In this document: in pieces, positions 59,780 to 64,000 of the stretch | How positions within the stretch are numbered: position 1 is the first letter of the stretch | Layout: every line of letters begins with the position of its first letter | Source: Chiua virens | Lineage: Eukaryota; Basidiomycota; Agaricomycetes; Boletales; Boletaceae | NCBI GenBank assembly: GCA_019787685.1 | Contig: JAHNUO010000004.1 | Coordinates: forward strand, 2,232,001-2,296,000 | DNA: 64,000 nucleotides | Direction of reading: 5' to 3' | Notes under the pieces: model-generated | Seen by the model: the letters and a program-made list of their open reading frames with translations, nothing else | Database searches by the model: none | What the model was told of the DNA's origin: nothing | Position numbers and translations under genes: made by a program

Positions 59780-61360
59780 GTGCTTTGGAGAAAAGCGATG
59801 TGTGGGGAGTATAGGGCTGCAATGGGATTGCGGAGCTGACTATCTTGGCATGGAGTCGTACTTGTCTGTAGTGGAATCGTTCTCGGTAGGCTTGTCCGAC
59901 GAGTCACAAAGTCGGACAATTTTGCTGCTAATTTGTTTGTATCGCATGGAGACCTGCGGCATGGGGAGAACTGCAAACGGCCCAGTCCAACCCTCAAGGT
60001 GTTTGCATGTACGCGATCAATTAGATGAGCATTGCGGCCTCTCCAAGACCGGGCGAACCATATCCCTCCACACCGTGGACAAGATGTGCTTGAGAGTATT
60101 GTCGGGGTTGATACGTATGGACACAAGCCTCGCAGCCCGATCAGCATCACTGGCAGGTATTGACTCGGAGACTGTCAGGCCCTTGCCCTCGGGCAAGTTC
60201 TCAACGTATTCTGTAGCTGATATCATATCATGTGGGGGACCCTCCGCGATCAATGCATCGCAACTCTGTTCACTGGCATTGAGGAGACAACAGGTTTACC
60301 TGCGCGCTGCGGCAGCAGGTGGCAAAAGAACCGTTCGAAACCTGGTAAAGACCAGACCTCGACGATAAGATCGTTGTATTGCTTCCCAAGAACGCGGTGC
60401 CGCCGTGTCTGTCGAACGACCGTCAGTCCTGCATTCAGGTCATCCGATTGCAAACGTTGATCACAGGTTCACTATGTCGACGTGGAGGAGCAACCCAGGT
60501 GGAAGAGCCGACCGATGGCCGTCCTATACGCTTCTGAAGCATCACCGTTGGGTAACTGGGTCGATATATGCAATCACCCCATCGATATTTGGAATCGAGG
60601 GTCAGATGGGCCGATAGGTATACGCCCTGCCCGCGAAAGATGCGATTGTGCGATGGGAAATGCGAAACCGAGGCTGCGTAGCTTGTATACAGTCAGCTTG
60701 ACGACTCTACCGAGAAGCGAGATTGGGTCACCAAAGTGATCGAAATATACAGATAATGAGTACATAGGAGGCTTTCGACACGCCATCTGACAAACACCGC
60801 AAAGCCTGTTCCTGGAGTCAGAAAGGACCGCTTAGCATGCCACTAAAAAGCGACGCATCCCAGCCTTGCCTGGATTGCCTCCGCCAGATCTAGAGTATTC
60901 CCTGTTTGAGGTCGGCAGGTCTCCAGCTTGGCAGGTCCTTCCAGATACTCGACCCAAACGCTCAAAGCGGTTTATCAACTGAGCGACTGAGGTTGGTCGA
61001 GAGGGCTAGGTTGGTCGGGACCACTCTCCGGTATATAACGCGTGGCCTCGAGCAATAGGATCGAACGGTCGATGTCGACGTCACCGGGCCTTTGCAAACT
61101 GTGTTTGATTGGATTGGTAACGCTTCACCCAGGTGGGTTTGTCTAGATGGTCATCCCGCGTGATTGGTACGGTATCTCCAAGGATGCCAATTGACCTGAT
61201 AATGTCGGGCACTAGGTGAGCTAGGACAGGTTTTTCCAGAACCGAGACCGACCGGTCACCAAGGCGTTCGGAGGGCTGTTCAAGACGAGCGTACTGGATG
61301 CTGTACGAAAGGCAAAGCAAATGGCGACGATTTCCAAGGAACGTAGCATCCAATGTCATT
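59780..61360 (-). pseudogene. Decayed TPR-CHAT protein gene
   Basis: Remnant of a large TPR-repeat protein with a C-terminal CHAT (caspase-like) domain. Such genes are strongly expanded in Agaricomycetes. On the minus strand, degenerate repeat units appear in changing frames: RSIGILGDTVPITRDDHLDK near 61150, DVDIDRSILLLEATRYIPES near 61075, LINRFERLG near 60970, YFDHFGDPISLLGRVVKLT near 60740. The CHAT front end reads QYNDLIVEVWSLPGFERFFC, then AGKPVV. The matching continuation LNASEQSCDALIAEGPP lies one base out of frame at about 60285-60295. NLPEGKGLTVSES and KHILSTVWRDMVRPVLERP follow. Stops and shifts break every frame, and the region with the expected catalytic His/Cys is not readable. 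Limits are approximate. Confidence 0.68.
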
Positions 61361-62327
61361 ATGACTTATGGGGAAGAGCGGTGTTGGCAATCGGAATTTC
61401 AAGTTGCATGAACGATGGGCGATGAACGTTGACATGAACACGAGCACCGTTTCGTGGACCCCCACGCGTTCCACACCCTCACATGGCTGGAAGGTCATGT
61501 GAAGGGTTTGGAATGCGCTCGCAACCGTGATTGTCTCGATCTTGCATCTGCTTGCTCTGCGTTATTGGAGGTTGGGATTCCTCTCCCCCGTCTCCTCAAT
61601 GCCCCACTTCCACTCCCTGGCATTGCCTGTGCATGTACATGATATCCACCGAGATGGTTCCAAAAGGACATTTCGAACCCATGTATGGACCGCCTCCCCT
61701 CTGAACGTTGTGCATGATTCAGTTTCGTCCCTCGTGTTCACCCCGACCAGGTTCATTGCGAGATATCCAGTCGATCCCATTCTCGCCTTTCGCGCCTCCT
61801 CGGCGTGTCTGTAACACGGCTCTTCGCTACCGCTCGACCCGGCCTAGAGCGAGACAAGAGTAGTCTGATGCCTTTCTGGCGAACGTGCAGATCACACTTA
61901 TGCACGCTCGCCGCGGACCACCAAGAGCGAGGACAATCTAGCCCATCGAGGTTTGCAGCACTAGACCACGCCGTCCGTCACCCGTTGACATCATACTTGT
62001 ACTTATCGGGAATACCCATGTCCATGTCTTTGAACGCCGTGAGACGCTACTTATTGTGATGTAGCTCGGCACCTTTTTGGGTTTTGGTCTGCCGTCTTGC
62101 TCTTCTTTTCCCGTGACATCGACGCTTCGGCTTCTCATCTCTCGGAGTGTTCGGTACCGCCCGCACTGCATGTCGGAACTTGAGGCGGTCCGGGGCCTGG
62201 ATGTTACCCATGGCGTCCTCGAGGGCACGCCACGATCGAGGTCGCAATCCAGCATTGTAACTTGGCAAGGACGTACATGCAAGGGTATATCCATATTTCC
62301 AAAAAAAAAAAGAGGCAAGGGGTGCCC
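61361..62327. other. Intergenic, no gene seen
   Basis: May hold further unrecognisable N-terminal remnants of the TPR-CHAT gene. A poly-A run of 11 lies near 62301-62311. Confidence 0.4.
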
Positions 62328-63862
62328 CTACATGATCACGCAATTTTTCACCTTGTCCTTGACCTTACCCGAGGACATTCGCAGCTTGCTCTCCCGTTTC
62401 CGTCGCTCCTCTTCCCCGGCGCGTTGTCGCTCGAGCGTCTGTTGACGGCGGGCATAAACCTGCCGTGCGCGCTCGTCTTCTTCGGCTTGGAGTTGTCTCG
62501 CAAGGGCTTGACTAGTATTGATGAACATTGTGATGCGATGCACAGATGTAGAAAAGAAAAGGTACCCACTCGGCTGGGTCTACAGGCACATACAGACCTG
62601 CCTCCATCTCGAACCGCCTTAGCGCAGCCTCGGCGGTCTGACCCGCCACATCACCGCCGACAGGAACGGCAGGGTGGAAATCGGAGTCGACAAAGGTCGA
62701 GGAGTGGCCATCGACGTCTTCGAGACGCTCCCAGACGATAGTTGGTTCCTGGAGGAATACATCGTCTGTAACGAGAGCGTAGAGAGCGGCGTCTTGGGCA
62801 AGCTCTGCGTTTGGGTGGGCGCCATCGTCAGGGCTGGCGTCAGCGGCACGAACTGACATCGCTGGAACCGGCAGGACTTGTAGACGACAGAGAGGTGGGC
62901 GTTGCGGAAGAGCGCGACGAGCGATCCGGGCTGGAGTGTCGACGCGAGTTGGAATAGACCATGATAGGTTAACTGTGACTTTGTCGCGTCCAAAAAGTGC
63001 TGGGCGAGGATGGCTACGAAGGATGAGCGAGACGAGGCAAGTGTAAACTGTGACTGACCGTGCTCGATCTTGCGTTGGTCCTCGTCGCTGTGGGGCGTGT
63101 GGGGGCCTGCGACGGGGCCGGCGTTGGTACTACTGCTTCCTCCAGCCTGTGGTTCGTTGTCTACGTACTCGTCGGCCCCGCCCAACAAGCGGCCTTTGGT
63201 GATATAATCGGCGTCCGCGATCAACGTCACTGCGTTGTCGTAATCTCGAATCTGCGTCATCACCTCTGCTTCAGGGCTCTCTGGATCTACGACCCATCCG
63301 TGTACGAGCTGGATGCCAGCCTTCGCGAAGAGGTCGAGTTCGCCCACGTCGGAGGCAGGTGAGAAGGCGGTGACGCTGGTAAAGCGGGGGTTGAGATCGA
63401 GGCCTTCTGAGGATGCGACGACGAAGGGCATACATGAATAAGAGAGAGAGATGGATACGAGACACGACTAACTCGTGGTGCTAGGCATGATCGACAATGC
63501 GGCGGAGATGTCGATGTCGGGACAGGATATCAAGAGGTACTCGCCGACGAGCTGGGAGAGGAATTCGTACGAGACGGTGGTGCGGTCATGGGGGAGGATC
63601 TCGATCTTGCCGCGTAAAATCAGAATATTACCTTTTGGTGCGTGTCAAAAGGGTGTGATCGATCAGCAAAGGTGCTCACATATGGCGATGAACGAACAGG
63701 GTCTGTGACTGGGATGAGCGTGCGCAGCACATGGAGGGAAGAGACGGACCCGTTGAAATTTTGGGTGATGATTTTTACGCGCCCGGTACCAAAGGTGATC
63801 TGTTTGAGGTACCAAACGTCTGCGAGGGACGAATGGATGCTCGACTGGCGTTGTTCGGACAT
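62328..63862 (-). CDS. MINDY-family (FAM63-type) deubiquitinase with MIU motif and CAAX end
   Basis: Cysteine protease of the MINDY family, which in animals and yeast trims Lys48-linked ubiquitin chains. It starts at ATG 63860-63862 (MSEQRQSSIHSSLADVWYLK), then VKIITQNFNG. Two introns flank a tiny exon that completes NGPCSFIAICNILILRGKIE; the Cys of NGPC is the expected nucleophile. Next come LLISCPDIDISAALSIM, GLDLNPRFTSVTAFSP, AGIQLVHGWVVDPESPEAEV, FLDATKSQLTYHGLFQLAST and LVALFRNAHLSVVYK (the His is the expected catalytic base). ALYALVTDDVFLQEPTIVWE and VDGHSSTFVDSDFHP follow. A final intron joins DPA to DQALARQLQAEEDERARQVY, a ubiquitin-interacting MIU helix. The protein ends KVKDKVKNCVIM at TAG 62328-62330, a CAAX box suggesting prenylation and membrane attachment. 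Confidence 0.88.
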
Positions 63863-64000
63863 TGAGGAAGGAGACACGAAGCGAAGCACACGGACAGGCA
63901 CAGTGACTATATTGGAAAAACAAAGTCGCCGTGGCAAGGCACATGAGGTACACACGCGACAGTGCCTCGATCAGACAGTGCCACCATCCATTGCGAATCC
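63863..64000. other. Upstream flank of the MINDY gene at window end
   Basis: Too short to assign; no feature is seen. Confidence 0.4.

Noticed and set aside
1..64000. CRISPR arrays, bacterial operons or ribosome binding sites
   Set aside because: The window is intron-rich fungal nuclear DNA; no regularly spaced repeats were seen.

Overview
The window reads as nuclear DNA of a filamentous basidiomycete. Genes carry many short GT-AG introns (about 45-65 nt). The families include a prenylated lipopeptide mating-pheromone precursor, a DUF6533-type seven-helix protein, TPR-CHAT and HET proteins and a Mub1/samB MYND protein. This mix suggests Agaricomycetes, perhaps the Rhizoctonia/Ceratobasidium group; the genus is a guess from gene families only.

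Layout. 1-33 kb is dominated by a dispersed cluster of FAD-dependent alcohol-oxidase-like GMC oxidoreductases (1-2481 partial, 19202-21892, 22459-25147) and 14-helix DHA2-type MFS exporters (14383-16608, 26038-28242, 30895-33142). The innermost convergent pair (third oxidase, second transporter) is broken by several frameshifts, while the other copies look intact. Between the members lie housekeeping genes (SDH3, a Mub1 homologue, HSP10) and a lone 42-residue pheromone precursor with a CVVA CAAX box at 12367-12495. No pheromone receptor is seen in the window.

33-41 kb holds one long minus-strand gene whose exons join in frame to give an unusual WD40-TPR-HET order (35613-39980). About 0.1 kb upstream of its start codon sits a 971-bp DNA transposon with terminal inverted repeats and a perfect 8-bp target duplication (40086-41072).

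42-64 kb is denser. In order it holds tRNA-Arg(ACG), a low-complexity nuclear-type protein, a single-pass Ser/Thr-rich membrane protein, a type-B carboxylesterase, a DUF6533 membrane protein, the RNase P/MRP subunit Rpp29/Pop4, an isochorismatase-like hydrolase, a monothiol glutaredoxin of the Grx3/4 class, tRNA-Ile(AAT), a decayed TPR-CHAT gene and a MINDY-type deubiquitinase ending in a CAAX box.

Working picture. The oxidase and exporter copies probably form an expanding and decaying oxidation/export family; substrates cannot be read from sequence. The HET and TPR-CHAT loci belong to fungal self/non-self or cell-death type families. The SDH3, HSP10, Rpp29, glutaredoxin, Mub1 and MINDY genes are core functions. 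Exon borders were worked out by eye from reading frame and paralogue comparison, so gene ends are firmer than internal splice sites.
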